A stretch of DNA of 64,000 nt from Amycolatopsis iheyensis (GCF_024703995.1 NZ_JAMXQV010000024.1:62001-126000); one strand, 5' to 3'. Shown: positions 40,465-49,658, counted from the stretch's first letter. Notes: generated by a model from the letters alone, not told the origin. Made by a program: numbers and translations.

Positions 40465-42906
40465 TCACGGCGAGTCCTGGTTCCGTCTCCCCGCAGCCGG
40501 GGCAACCATGGTGAGGTACCACGCGGCGATCGCCGCCCGGGTTTTCGTGCCCAGCTTGTGGTTGATATTCGTGACGTACACGCCGACGGTCCGCGGAGTG
40601 ATCGGCGTGAGGTGGCCGGCGATTTCCTTGTTGGTCAAGCCTTTCGCGATCAATCTGGCGACCTCGAACTCGCGAGGGGAGAGCCCGTCTCGCGGAGTCG
40701 TCGGCTGCGGTGTCGTTCCCAGCGGACCCAGGGCCAGGGCGTGCATCTCGTCCGCGGACGAGTTTTGCCCGGAGGTGACGAAAATGGTCCACCTGTCGTC
40801 GCCGACCTCGTCGTCGCCGAGCTCGTGCCGTCCCGCGGCCTCGGCCAGCCGTTGCAGCCGCAGGAATGGCCCCGTCTGGAGCACAGTGGCCTGCGTCGCC
40901 AGTTGCCGCGCCTGCGCACCGCCCAGCACCCGCGCGGCGGCCTCGTAGTCGCCGAGCCGCGCGGCGATCAACGCGAGCAGCCACAGGCTCAACACGGGTC
41001 CCCAGGCATCGCCGATATCTAGCTGGATACACAGCGCCTTTTGGGCCGATTCGGTGGCCTGGTGTGGCTTGCCGTCGAGCAGCTTGACGAGCGCGCGGCA
41101 CCACAGGGCCCAGGAGATGCACCACGGAGCTTCGGCTGCTTCCGCGTCCGCCAGCAAGGTCACGCTCTCGGCCTTGGCGACATCAAGACGACCCAGCGAC
41201 GCGGCCGACATCGTGAGGAACAGCCGTGCCATCCACTCGTCAGGCTTGGCGCCCGCGGCGCGAAATGCCGATGCTGCCCCGCGAAACGCAGTGAGCGCCC
41301 TCCGCGCCCGCGTGAGGTTCTGCTCGGCCAGCCACAGCCACGTTCCGCGAGCGACGTCGAGCGGGCCGAAGTCGTCGGCGACGCCAAGCGCAGTGGCTGC
41401 GGCCTCAGCGTGGGACAGCAGAGGTGCAGCGCGTTCATGGTTGCCTTGGATCAGCGCGATCCACGCAGCCAGTGAGAGCGCCGTGACTTGGTTCGCACTC
41501 GGAGCGTCAGGATGCTGTGCCAGCCCGGCGCCGAGCATACGGAGATTCTCGTTGAGCCGGCCGCCGAAGATGAACGCGCAGGTCTGTGTCACGTGGATCG
41601 CCAGTTCAAGCCCGCGCGCCGCGGTCTGCCGGGTGGCGAGGAGGTGCCGCTGGATTGCGATCAGGTCCGGCCGGAACTCGTTCAACCGCAGCATCCACTC
41701 GAGCTGGTACCGCGTTTGCCATTCCCGGGTGCCTCGCTCGGCGAGCGTCTCGAGATAGGACGTGTAGGCCTGGCGTGATCGGGGGGCTTGACCGGATTCC
41801 ACGACCAGCTGGCCGTACTGACGGATCGTCTCCAGCATGCGGTAGCGCAGCCGGTTCTGACGCTCGACGCCCTTGAGCACGTTCTTGCCCACCAAGCTGA
41901 TGAGCAGGGGCTGCACCTCGGCCTCGACGATCCCGTTGTCGAGGCCGATCGCCTTTATGGCCTCGCGGTCGAAGGTGCCCTCGAACATGCTGGCGAGCGC
42001 CCACAGCTTCTGCTCAGGCTCGGGCAACCGTGAATAGGACCAGTCCACCATGGCATGCAGCGTCTGGTGGTTGCTTTGGCCGGATGTCCCGCGGTCCAGC
42101 AGCGACAACAGGTCAGCGTGCTCGGTGAGAGCCTGGAGCGTCATGGCGTTGCCCGCCAGCGGTACCGCGGCCAGTTCAATGCCGAGCGGGATTCCGTCGA
42201 GCCGCCGGCACAAGCGCGCCGCCGTGTCGTAGTCACGTTCGCGGATCGTGACGCCCAGCTCGGCGGCGCGGTCGATCAACAGCTGCAATGCATCATGCAC
42301 ACCACCGTTGTCGGCGCCGCAGTCACAGCGGTCCTCGTCACCGACGCACAACGGCGGAACCAGTAGCAGGCGCTCGCCCCGCACGCCGAGCCGCTCCCGG
42401 CTGGTTGCCACGACCTGGAGCCCCGCGGCTTGCTGCAGCAGCGTGTTCAACAGCGTCGGCACCGGACCGGTGCCGGGCATGTCACCGATCAGATGCTCAC
42501 AGTTATCCAGCATCAGCAGCAGTTGCCGATCCCGAAAGTAGTCGCGGAGCCGGTCCAGTCCCGGCGTCGACGCGCTGTCTTGAATGTGGAGCGCGTCAGC
42601 GACGGCGGCATAGAGCCGGTCACCGCCCTCACGCAGTTCGGCCAGGCCGGCCACGAACACACCGTCGGGGTATCCGCGGGAGGCGGTTAGCTCGTGGGCA
42701 AGGCGCAGCAGAAGCCTGGTCTTGCCCACTCCGCCGAAGCCTGTCAACGTCACCAGCCGAGTGCCGTGGCTGTTCAGCAGCGTCCTGCCGCGTTCGAGCA
42801 ACCGACTGCGGCCGATGAACGAGTCCAGCTCCACCGGCACCGACGATTCGGTGCGACTGGGCGCGTCTCGGCTAGCGAAATGGAGGTCGTCGTCGCTGAC
42901 AGTCAT
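40465..42906 (-). CDS. Large ATP-binding LuxR-family regulator (LAL type)
   Basis: An 813-residue regulator. The N-terminal ATPase has Walker A TLTGFGGVGKTRLLLRLA (about 53-70), Walker B LLLMLDNCEHL (about 128-138) and VVATSRERLG. Helical repeats fill about 340-720, and a LuxR HTH ends the protein (LSPREFEVARLIAKGLTNKE, then PRTVGVYVTNINHKLG). A cluster of three Cys (CVGDEDRCDCGAD, about 187-199) in the ATPase is odd. Its start overlaps the stop of a short ORF resembling its own N-terminus. It is placed convergent to the P450 gene and is a plausible regulator of it. Confidence 0.88.
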   Translation of the reverse strand: MTVSDDDLHFASRDAPSRTESSVPVELDSFIGRSRLLERGRTLLNSHGTRLVTLTGFGGVGKTRLLLRLAHELTASRGYPDGVFVAGLAELREGGDRLYAAVADALHIQDSASTPGLDRLRDYFRDRQLLLMLDNCEHLIGDMPGTGPVPTLLNTLLQQAAGLQVVATSRERLGVRGERLLLVPPLCVGDEDRCDCGADNGGVHDALQLLIDRAAELGVTIRERDYDTAARLCRRLDGIPLGIELAAVPLAGNAMTLQALTEHADLLSLLDRGTSGQSNHQTLHAMVDWSYSRLPEPEQKLWALASMFEGTFDREAIKAIGLDNGIVEAEVQPLLISLVGKNVLKGVERQNRLRYRMLETIRQYGQLVVESGQAPRSRQAYTSYLETLAERGTREWQTRYQLEWMLRLNEFRPDLIAIQRHLLATRQTAARGLELAIHVTQTCAFIFGGRLNENLRMLGAGLAQHPDAPSANQVTALSLAAWIALIQGNHERAAPLLSHAEAAATALGVADDFGPLDVARGTWLWLAEQNLTRARRALTAFRGAASAFRAAGAKPDEWMARLFLTMSAASLGRLDVAKAESVTLLADAEAAEAPWCISWALWCRALVKLLDGKPHQATESAQKALCIQLDIGDAWGPVLSLWLLALIAARLGDYEAAARVLGGAQARQLATQATVLQTGPFLRLQRLAEAAGRHELGDDEVGDDRWTIFVTSGQNSSADEMHALALGPLGTTPQPTTPRDGLSPREFEVARLIAKGLTNKEIAGHLTPITPRTVGVYVTNINHKLGTKTRAAIAAWYLTMVAPAAGRRNQDSP

Positions 42907-43058
42907 AGATGCGGCTCCCGCGTGGCAGTGACCGTCGGTCGAGGGTGGCCGAGTAGCTCGCTACGCCCGACGAAGGAGTCCAGCTCCGCGAGCATCGACC
43001 CGGGTAGCCCGGCCGCGTCCTTCCTGCCGAGCTCGTGGTCATAGTCGCTGGCCGTCAT
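42903..43058 (-). CDS. 51-residue stub resembling the N-terminus of the downstream regulator
   Basis: ATG 43058 opens 51 codons ending CTATGA, so its stop overlaps the regulator's ATG. The start MTASDYDHEL and the later LAELDSFVGRSELLGHPR parallel MTVSDDDLHF and PVELDSFIGRSRLLERGR of the regulator. This is either the remains of a tandem paralogue or a coupled decoy/leader peptide. Too short for a function call. Confidence 0.6.
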   Translation of the reverse strand: MTASDYDHELGRKDAAGLPGSMLAELDSFVGRSELLGHPRPTVTATREPHL

Positions 43059-43182
43059 CGGCGCTCCTCGACCACCGTGACGGCCGATCGGCGCGCTCCT
43101 TCTCGGGCTCGACCTGCCCAGGCGACGTCGTTACCTGCGGCGTCCGCTGACGTCGACCGGCTCGCTCTCATCCGGAGACTGA

Positions 43183-43551
43183 TCATTGCGGGTCCGTCAT
43201 CTCAGAGAGCGCGACGTCGTCCGGCCTAGCGGCGATGATGACGCAGGGCACGCACGGCATTCCGGTTCCGACATTGACGTGTTCGGCGTGGTCTGGCCGG
43301 ATCTCCAGCCCGCACAGGGCCGTGAGGTGCTCAGGTATCGAACCCCCGGCAGGTACGCGGATGAGATGGACGGCGCGATCGGTCTCACCGACCGTGCGCC
43401 CATTCGGTAGTTCGACGCCGAACTTTAGTCGGGCTGGGACGAACCCGGGCGCCAAACCGGTGCCCGGCGAGGTGGTCTCAGCGGATTCGACCGCGGAAGT
43501 TGCCGTGACTGGATGATCGGCAATAGCTGGCGTGAGTGACGGATTGTCCAT
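43183..43551 (-). CDS. Hypothetical actinobacterial protein with CxxC
   Basis: A 122-residue protein; ATG 43551 is preferred over GTG 43557 because AGG precedes it by five bases. The C-terminal half reads VHLIRVPAGGSIPEHLTALC, then GMPCVPCVIIA: a Cys plus a CxxC that may bind zinc. Similar small proteins are common in Pseudonocardiaceae and Streptomyces operons next to XRE regulators. Its start overlaps the preceding gene by 74 bases. Confidence 0.6.
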   Translation of the reverse strand: MDNPSLTPAIADHPVTATSAVESAETTSPGTGLAPGFVPARLKFGVELPNGRTVGETDRAVHLIRVPAGGSIPEHLTALCGLEIRPDHAEHVNVGTGMPCVPCVIIAARPDDVALSEMTDPQ

Positions 43552-44131
43552 GATCACCTGGTTGGTTCGGTATCGGGATGGCTGGAACGCCTCGAGCGCC
43601 GCGGATTTGGCGATTGCTGGCGGTCGAGGCGCGCGGACCGGTCAGGAGTGTGATGTGCGCGTGCCGGCACCCGTCCTTCTCTGCTGCAAGTCGCAGAGCG
43701 AGGCTGTGCAGGGCGGCGATAAGGCCCTGGTACATCTCTGGAAGTTCATTGGGCGCGATCAGCTCAGGGTCGTTCCAGCCCTGCAGGAACCCGGTAAGCC
43801 GAGCGTCGGCGTACTTCAAGGCGAGCGTGCTATCTGAGGAGCCGTGGAGAAGGCGCAGTGCTCGGTCGACGGTTGCGGTGATCTCCTGCAGCCGGACTCG
43901 GGCGAGGTACTCGGAGCTATCGTCGCGCCAGCAGACGGTCGGCAGCGAGACGAGCGCGTGCCGCGCCCGGATGACAGCGAGTCGTCGCCGTTCCCGACGA
44001 CGTTGCAGAAGCCGGATCACGATGGCCACCGCCGTGGAGCGGAGGACGCGGTCGGGCATGTGGCTATCCGTGGTGCGACGCCAACCGACGCGTCGGAAAA
44101 TTGTCTGTTCGCGATCCGCGTCACCGGTCAT
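43478..44131 (-). CDS. Hypothetical protein
   Basis: A 217-residue protein whose ATG 44131 overlaps the previous stop (ATGA). A basic region (about 38-55: RLLQRRRERRRLAVIRARHA) follows a short hydrophobic stretch. The conserved-looking core is about 85-160 (YADARLTGFLQGWNDPELIA, LIAALHSLALRLAAEKDG). The last 50 residues, which overlap the next gene, have poor codon use. No family recognised. Confidence 0.5.
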   Translation of the reverse strand: MTGDADREQTIFRRVGWRRTTDSHMPDRVLRSTAVAIVIRLLQRRRERRRLAVIRARHALVSLPTVCWRDDSSEYLARVRLQEITATVDRALRLLHGSSDSTLALKYADARLTGFLQGWNDPELIAPNELPEMYQGLIAALHSLALRLAAEKDGCRHAHITLLTGPRASTASNRQIRGARGVPAIPIPNQPGDHGQSVTHASYCRSSSHGNFRGRIR

Positions 44132-44364
44132 GACGTCGCTTCCCGTTTGCTCGTGCGTGCCTCACGCAGAGAGACCGTCAGGGCAGCGCCGAGCTGGTTC
44201 CGCAGCTCGGCGGTAGCATCTGCGCTGAGCAAGACCGGTTCCCTTGGCGCCGTCGAGCTGAAGAGCGCGATCCGGCCGTCGTCGCGCACCACCGCGAGGA
44301 CAGCCGGGTTGCCCTGCGAATCGACACCCTCGACGGTCCAGCAGGTAGACGCAGGGTTACACAT
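44128..44364 (-). CDS. Small protein divergent from XRE regulator
   Basis: A 78-residue protein from ATG 44364. The core (AVLAVVRDDGRIALFSSTAP, then LLSADATAELRNQLGAALTV) resembles the DUF397-like small proteins that often accompany XRE regulators, but the match is loose. It is first in a three-gene leftward operon opposite the regulator, with the operator 44398-44416 between them. Confidence 0.55.
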   Translation of the reverse strand: MCNPASTCWTVEGVDSQGNPAVLAVVRDDGRIALFSSTAPREPVLLSADATAELRNQLGAALTVSLREARTSKREATS

Positions 44365-44397
44365 AGTAAGTGATGTTACGAAGACGCAGGTCACAAA

Positions 44398-44416
44398 GGT
44401 TTCCCAGCGGGAAACC
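44398..44416. promoter_or_regulatory. Palindromic operator GGTTTCCC-n3-GGGAAACC
   Basis: Perfect 8-bp arms with a 3-bp spacer, lying 34 bases upstream of the divergent small gene and 20 bases before the XRE regulator ATG. The position fits autoregulation of both directions. Confidence 0.75.
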
Positions 44417-44436
44417 CAGCTAGGTAAGCTGAACCC

Positions 44437-45588
44437 ATGGACTCGATGGGCACCACGATCCGCCGCCTCCGCCGCTGGCGCGGCCTGTCCCTCGACCAAC
44501 TTGCGGGCTTGTCGGGGTTGTCGAAGGGGTACCTGTCCAAAGTCGAGAATGACCTCAAAGAGATCGACAAGCGGTCGACAATCGTCTCGATCGCTCGCGC
44601 TCTGCGGGTCAGCCTGTCTGACATCACCGGCGACGGCCTGGAGATCCGCGACCCCCAGGCTGATAGCGCCATCCCGGCCATCCGTGATGCGCTGCTGAGT
44701 ACCGACCTTGACGGCGCTGAGGCCCCATTCGGCGATCTTGGCCAGTTGTTGTCCGAGACGCAGCTGTTGGCCGCGTTGCGGCAGGCCAACCAGGACGCCG
44801 AGGTCGGTAGACGTCTCCCGGATCTGCTGTCGGCTCTCCATACGCACGCCAGCAAGCCTGAAGCTCTTCGGTCGTTGGTTACCGCGACGCACACCACGGC
44901 TTTGCTGACTAAAGGGCTGGGTGCCTTCGAGTTGGCATGGATCGCTGCAGAACGTGGCCACGAGGCCGCGACGCGGCTCGGTGAGCCCGGTTGGATCGCG
45001 CTCGCCGAGTTCGCGCGCACTCAGGCGCTGTCCGGCCTCGGTGCGCATAAGCGAGCAGGCAAACTCGCCGAACGTGCGCTGAGCTATGTGCCCGCCGACG
45101 CCTATGACGTACGGGGTGCGCTGACGCTGACCACGGGATACACCGAGTCCGTGCTTGGCGGGGACGCCGCGGCCGCCCTCGATGAGGCCGCCGGCCTGGC
45201 CGAGCACGTCGAGTTCGGAAACCGGAATTTCCTCCTGTTCGGCCCGGCCAACGTCGTGCTGTGGCGCATCTCCTCCGCGCTGGAGCGAGGCGACCACGCT
45301 GAAGCCGCGCGCCTTGCTGCGACTCTCGATCCTGCCGACCTGACGATCGACTCTCGCCGCACGACTTTCTTGATAGAGCACGCTCGCGCGCTGTACGGCA
45401 TCCGCCGCCCCGACGAGGAGGTGCTGGCGCTTCTGATCCGCGCTGAAAAACTTGGGCGAATCCGTACGCGGACGAACCCGTTCGTACGCGACATCATTTC
45501 TACGATGCTTGCCCGCGCCCGGCGCGAGAAGGTGGCCCGCGAAGTACGCGGGTTGGCTGATCGGATGGGCCTGATCAAGACTTCTTGA
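44437..45588 (+). CDS. XRE-family transcriptional regulator with helical repeat domain
   Basis: A 383-residue regulator. Residues 5-65 are an XRE HTH (IRRLRRWRGLSLDQLAGLSG, then SKGYLSKVENDLKEI). The rest is all-helical with TPR-like repeats (AAERGHEAATRLGEPGWIAL, AHKRAGKLAERAL), a sensor architecture seen in actinobacterial XRE proteins. It very likely binds the palindrome just upstream. A second start at ATG 44446 would only remove three residues. Confidence 0.82.
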   Translation: MDSMGTTIRRLRRWRGLSLDQLAGLSGLSKGYLSKVENDLKEIDKRSTIVSIARALRVSLSDITGDGLEIRDPQADSAIPAIRDALLSTDLDGAEAPFGDLGQLLSETQLLAALRQANQDAEVGRRLPDLLSALHTHASKPEALRSLVTATHTTALLTKGLGAFELAWIAAERGHEAATRLGEPGWIALAEFARTQALSGLGAHKRAGKLAERALSYVPADAYDVRGALTLTTGYTESVLGGDAAAALDEAAGLAEHVEFGNRNFLLFGPANVVLWRISSALERGDHAEAARLAATLDPADLTIDSRRTTFLIEHARALYGIRRPDEEVLALLIRAEKLGRIRTRTNPFVRDIISTMLARARREKVAREVRGLADRMGLIKTS

Positions 45589-46227
45589 CTCGCGCTGCCT
45601 CGTGCCAGCGAACACGGAGACGGCGCCTAAATAGTCGCTCGTGTCGCGCGCCGTCACGCGGTTGACGCTAGGAGCGACAATGCCTGCGGGGAGGAGTCCA
45701 GAGGATGGCAATTCGGTTGGCGTGGTAGGCAGATCGCCCGCTGACACCAGGGACGTCGATCCTGCTGTTGGCGGCGACTCCAGCCACACCTGCCGAGTGC
45801 GACATCGTCCCGCCGGCAGCGTCGTGAGACCCACTGCCTCAGCAAGGCTGGGTTTGACAGTCTCGGCAGCGGACGTTCTGTGGCGGCGGACGCGCCGCGA
45901 ACAAGCCACGTCGATCATGTCCCGCAGCGACTCCGTCGGCGCGAGCACGCGCGTCGCTGCCAACATGGCGCGATGGACTCGGTGGACACGTGCGTGATTG
46001 TTCGAAGGCGAACTCATGATGGTTGCCGTCGCGGCGAGAAATCCGCGCCAGCGTGCTTCACTGTCGTCGAGGGTATGAGTCCGGGTGCGCTTAAGAGCAA
46101 CAGCGGCACTCCGGCGCCATCGGAATGAGCTTGGCAGTGACCCGAAGTCCGCCCGGTCCTCAAGAACCGTGGCATCGGGACCTCGTTGTATTCGGTTCAG
46201 CAGTAAGCCAGTGCTAGTCAGGGCCGC
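45589..46227. other. Gene-poor spacer
   Basis: Long frames exist on both strands but none combines a ribosome binding site, consistent third-position GC and recognisable motifs. It may contain decayed sequence. Confidence 0.4.
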
Positions 46228-46593
46228 ATGGCCGTCGCCGTCCTCCGCGGCCTGGTGTCGGAGATCCTGCGCGGGGGCCACACCGTCACCGCGCTCGAGC
46301 TTTTCAAGTGCATCGTCAACGGTTTGGGGATGGCTGGCGACGCCCGGGTCCGCGCCGATCAGGACGACTGCGGTGACACCGAGTACACCGCGGTCGCTGA
46401 ATCTTATGCCGACATGGTCGCCAAGGTGGGCTTGCTGGCCGGGCCAGGTGCTCATGCGCTATTCCTTGGTTGCGGGCCTAGGCCTTTACGTACTCGACGG
46501 GTCTTGATCAACCCGGATAACCGTCCCATTGGCTGCGGCTTTCGCGCACCTGCGACGCGGTCCGGTTTCCCTCGGGTGTCTGTGCTGCTCTGA
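46228..46593 (+). CDS. Possible hypothetical protein
   Basis: A 121-residue frame from ATG 46228. The first 80 codons have good third-position GC and a plausible helical pattern (VLRGLVSEILRGGHTVTALE, YADMVAKVGLLAGPG); the last 40 look non-coding. The opposite strand is also open. Could be a decayed gene. Confidence 0.3.
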   Translation: MAVAVLRGLVSEILRGGHTVTALELFKCIVNGLGMAGDARVRADQDDCGDTEYTAVAESYADMVAKVGLLAGPGAHALFLGCGPRPLRTRRVLINPDNRPIGCGFRAPATRSGFPRVSVLL

Positions 46594-46707
46594 CCTGGGG
46601 TTTTGTCCACGCTCGGCTAAGTTGCCCACCGCAATGGGTACCAGTAGTGTGGACGTCAGCGGTCCGCCGGTGGTGAGCCGCAAACGGGGCGACGGGGGGG
46701 CGCAAAC

Positions 46708-47832
46708 GTGGCGAATAACCAGAGTGGGTCACCTCAAGCCCGCGGGCGAGAACTTGCGAAACAGGGCAGGGAGTTGTTTGCCTCCTGTGGATCCGTCAAA
46801 GCCGCAGCCCGTGAGTTGATGAACCGGCATCGGGATCTGCCTAGTATTCAAGCGTTCCGGTACTCTGCTGGGCTGTCGCAAGATCAAGCAGCCGTCCGCT
46901 ACAACGAGGTCGCTGGTAATCAGACGACGCTAGGTGGAACCACGATCAATGCCTGGGAAAGTTGGGCGCGAACGCGGGGAGCTTCTGGAGTCGGCTCTCC
47001 GCCGTCATTTGCAAGCTTGCTTATCCTGGCAAAAGCGTACGGACTTGGACCGCACGGAACTGCTAGTGAGTTCATTTTCGCGGGTGACCTTGTTCAGGAG
47101 GCGTACGAGAAGCTGGCCCCGGAAGATCAGTTAGCGCTGAAGGCTGCAGGTGACCATCCGTCCAACACTGCCAGCGACTTACTCCAGGTGCGCGGCGCCG
47201 GGGTCGGTGGCCCGAATACGACCGACAATGCCGTAGGGCCGGACTTCAACCTAGTCGTGCCGACGATCGACAATGGAAATCCGGCGATCTCCGTGTTCTC
47301 GTTGCCGAACCCAAATCCGGGACAACTGCTCGACTTGACTTGGAACACCTTCGGGTTTGGGGTGCAGCGGTTGATGCGACAGATCAAGAGTCTCGGGCGA
47401 CGGCTTGACGCGGACATCTGCGTCGGAATCAACGAGGCGGGTTTGGTCATGGCGACCTTCCTGGCGTCCGCCCAGTTCAATCGCTGCTCTATCGGGTATC
47501 TCAGGTGCAACCGCGTTCGGAATGAGATCACCTTCGCGGCCGAGTCCCACTACCCTGAATCGGTGGAAGCGCCGGTGATCGTAATTTGCGACTTCGAGGT
47601 CAAGCATGCTGACGTCGTCGGTCTCGTGGCGCGGGAGCTTCGTGAACGATACCCAGGAGCAGAGTTGTACTTCGCGGTCTTCGGCGCTATGACTAAGGGC
47701 AATTCTTTAGAGGTGCAGAGCTTCGATGATCTCACCGGCGCAACCATCATGCAGGCGGCTCGGTTTGATGCGGTGTTCATCGCCGCGACGATGAGCCCGC
47801 CGGGAATCGAGCCACCTTTGGAACTTCGCTGA
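46708..47832 (+). CDS. HTH protein with phosphoribosyltransferase-like domain
   Basis: A 374-residue protein from GTG 46708. Residues about 35-130 form an XRE-like DNA-binding region (IQAFRYSAGLSQDQAAVRYN, NAWESWARTRG). Residues about 215-360 resemble a type I PRTase fold: GRRLDADICVGINEAGLVMA, then EAPVIVICDFEVKHADVVGL where the PRPP loop (usually DDxxxTG) should be, then GAELYFAVFGAMT. The loop lacks the Thr-Gly, so catalysis is doubtful and a ligand-sensing role is more likely (compare PurR). It precedes a phosphatase gene by 15 bases. Base composition is lower in GC than the neighbours, suggesting transfer. Confidence 0.68.
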   Translation: MANNQSGSPQARGRELAKQGRELFASCGSVKAAARELMNRHRDLPSIQAFRYSAGLSQDQAAVRYNEVAGNQTTLGGTTINAWESWARTRGASGVGSPPSFASLLILAKAYGLGPHGTASEFIFAGDLVQEAYEKLAPEDQLALKAAGDHPSNTASDLLQVRGAGVGGPNTTDNAVGPDFNLVVPTIDNGNPAISVFSLPNPNPGQLLDLTWNTFGFGVQRLMRQIKSLGRRLDADICVGINEAGLVMATFLASAQFNRCSIGYLRCNRVRNEITFAAESHYPESVEAPVIVICDFEVKHADVVGLVARELRERYPGAELYFAVFGAMTKGNSLEVQSFDDLTGATIMQAARFDAVFIAATMSPPGIEPPLELR

Positions 47833-47847
47833 GCAGATGGGGAGACA

Positions 47848-48777
47848 GTGGTGGAGAAGGTCAGCAGCGTTCCTGGTATCGCCGGCAGGCTCGCCGAGAT
47901 GGTACGTGGGGTGATGCTAGAGTTGCGTCCCAAGCTGGTCGAGGCTGCGCTATCAGGCCGACGCGGCGAAAGCGAGAACCCGCGGCATGTAGACAACTTC
48001 CTGTCTGAACATGACTTGTGGATGCATCGTCGCTACCGCGAGCTGCTCGCCCCGATTCTCGGAGAATTTGTCTACGCATCTGAAGAAGCAGAACCAGAGA
48101 TCATCGGTGCTGACCCCGACCCGGATTTCTGCGTCCTGGTCGACCCTCTGGACACCAGTGAACTCGCCGTCCGCGGCCTGCTCGGCTACACCCACTGCAT
48201 GGTTTACTCCCGCGCCGCCGCTCGGCCGGTCGTCGCGGTGGTCGGGGACATCTTTCATCACCTCCAGCTCTACGTCGGCGCGCGTGACGAGCACGGTGTC
48301 GACCACGCCTTCGTCGTCACGGCCGACTCTCAGGCGTACGAACTCCGACAGAAGACAAGTGAGCGACTCAGAGAGTCGCTGGTTACCAACTTTCTGATGC
48401 GCCCGGGTGAGCGCTTTCTCCCGCTCGCCCGGAAGTCGAAGTTTCTTGAGGCGCTCGACACGCCAGGAGACGACGGTAAGAGCAGGGGGCGGATTGGGGT
48501 CGACTTCGGCTCCGTCAGCCTCTGCCATGTTGCGGCGGGCATGACGGAAGCTACCGTCGAGTTCGCCAAGGGCTTCGCGGTTTGGGACCTCGCCCCTGGG
48601 CACTACATTCTCCACGCGTCTGGCGGCACCGTGCTCGACCTCGACGGGAAGCCCGTACCGCTCGACTACCACTTCGGCTCGATTGCCGACATCGCCGAGG
48701 CCATGGACCGCCGACAGCGGTTCGTTGCTGCCGGGACCGCCAGCCTGGCCGCGGAGATCGTCGAGAGCCTCCGGTAA
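47848..48777 (+). CDS. Inositol-monophosphatase-family enzyme
   Basis: A 309-residue protein with the family metal motifs: Glu in YASEEAEPE, DPLDTSE in place of DPLDGT, and the C-terminal WDLAPGHYILHASGG. GTG 47848 has GGGGAG upstream. The family dephosphorylates inositol phosphates, PAP or related sugar phosphates; the substitution of Gly-Thr by Thr-Ser in the metal loop is unusual and may alter substrate. It is paired with the HTH-PRTase-like gene 15 bases upstream. Confidence 0.85.
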   Translation: MVEKVSSVPGIAGRLAEMVRGVMLELRPKLVEAALSGRRGESENPRHVDNFLSEHDLWMHRRYRELLAPILGEFVYASEEAEPEIIGADPDPDFCVLVDPLDTSELAVRGLLGYTHCMVYSRAAARPVVAVVGDIFHHLQLYVGARDEHGVDHAFVVTADSQAYELRQKTSERLRESLVTNFLMRPGERFLPLARKSKFLEALDTPGDDGKSRGRIGVDFGSVSLCHVAAGMTEATVEFAKGFAVWDLAPGHYILHASGGTVLDLDGKPVPLDYHFGSIADIAEAMDRRQRFVAAGTASLAAEIVESLR

Positions 48778-48963
48778 TTGGGTGCTTGCGCCCGGTATCG
48801 GCTGGCAGCAGGCTTCTCGGCGGTGTCGGTAGTCAGGTGCCGCCGGTCATTACCGCCAGCTCGAGTAGCCGACGCGGCCGCGCCATTGCATCGGCCAGCA
48901 CGCGCGGGGCGACATGGATTCGGCCGGGCTACCGCCTGACGCGAGATCTTCAAGATGTCGGCG

Positions 48964-49335
48964 TCACTGGCGCGCCGAGGTGCCGGCGCGTTGGGCGGGC
49001 GAGCTCGCGGGCCGGAGCGTGTGCCGTCCGGCTATCTGCTTGTCACCGGCTGCGGGTCCTTCAAGGACGTCGGGGGTGAGGTGGCGGTGCGCGATCTGCC
49101 AGACCGAGCATGCTCGGGCGCGGCGTGTCCACCGGGGTGAGCAGGCGCGGCAGCGGCCGTGCTCGTCGGGTTCGTGCTCGTTCAGCAGATCTCGCCATGC
49201 GCTGGTCAGCATCGGGGTGGCCGAGTCGGCCAGCGCCACCCGCGATGGGGTGTCGGCGTCGTTGACGATCGTGTCGAGGTAGTCGAGGCGGTCGTAGACC
49301 GCCGTGTACAGGGTGGTGCGGAGAACGTCATCCAT
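48964..49335 (-). CDS. Hypothetical Cys-containing protein, end of four-gene operon
   Basis: A 123-residue protein from ATG 49335 (GGGAG six bases upstream), overlapping the previous gene. A helical N-terminus (YTAVYDRLDYLDTIVNDADT) leads to EHGRCRACSPRW and RACSVWQIAHRHL: Cys spacing CxxC-x9-C suggests a metal site. Similar proteins recur in Pseudonocardiaceae; function unknown. Confidence 0.6.
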   Translation of the reverse strand: MDDVLRTTLYTAVYDRLDYLDTIVNDADTPSRVALADSATPMLTSAWRDLLNEHEPDEHGRCRACSPRWTRRARACSVWQIAHRHLTPDVLEGPAAGDKQIAGRHTLRPASSPAQRAGTSARQ

Positions 49336-49654
49336 GTCGATCTCCCTCTCCAGGGCCGGGGTCTTGCGGCCACGCGACTTCTGGGGTTACGGCGGGCGGT
49401 GGTAGCGGCCACAGCCGTGGGTGCAGGTCGAGTGGGACCAGGTCGCTCAGCCGCAGCCGCGCGGTGTGCAGCCGGGCGGCCGCGTCGTCGAAGTAGGCGC
49501 ACGGCCAGAATCTGCCCGCGCAGGTCGGGCAGATGCCCGGCGCGGAGGGGGCTGGCAGGTGTCGGTTCAGGTCGTTGGCGGCCTCGGCGGCGCGTCCCAG
49601 CGGGCTGTTCGTCGCGACGATCACGCCCACCACTGGGCGGATGTCCTCCTCCAT
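49328..49654 (-). CDS. Hypothetical CPTC protein
   Basis: A 108-residue protein starting four bases after the DUF4254-like gene stop. CPTCAGRFWPC (about 42-52) is a possible zinc or Fe-S ligand set. The C-terminus is Pro-rich. It overlaps the next gene by eight bases. Confidence 0.55.
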   Translation of the reverse strand: MEEDIRPVVGVIVATNSPLGRAAEAANDLNRHLPAPSAPGICPTCAGRFWPCAYFDDAAARLHTARLRLSDLVPLDLHPRLWPLPPPAVTPEVAWPQDPGPGEGDRHG

Positions 49655-49658
49655 CGGC

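Noticed and set aside
44128..46455. A 775-residue minus-strand frame
   Set aside because: Only its last 78 codons look real; the rest is antisense to the XRE gene and a gene-poor spacer.
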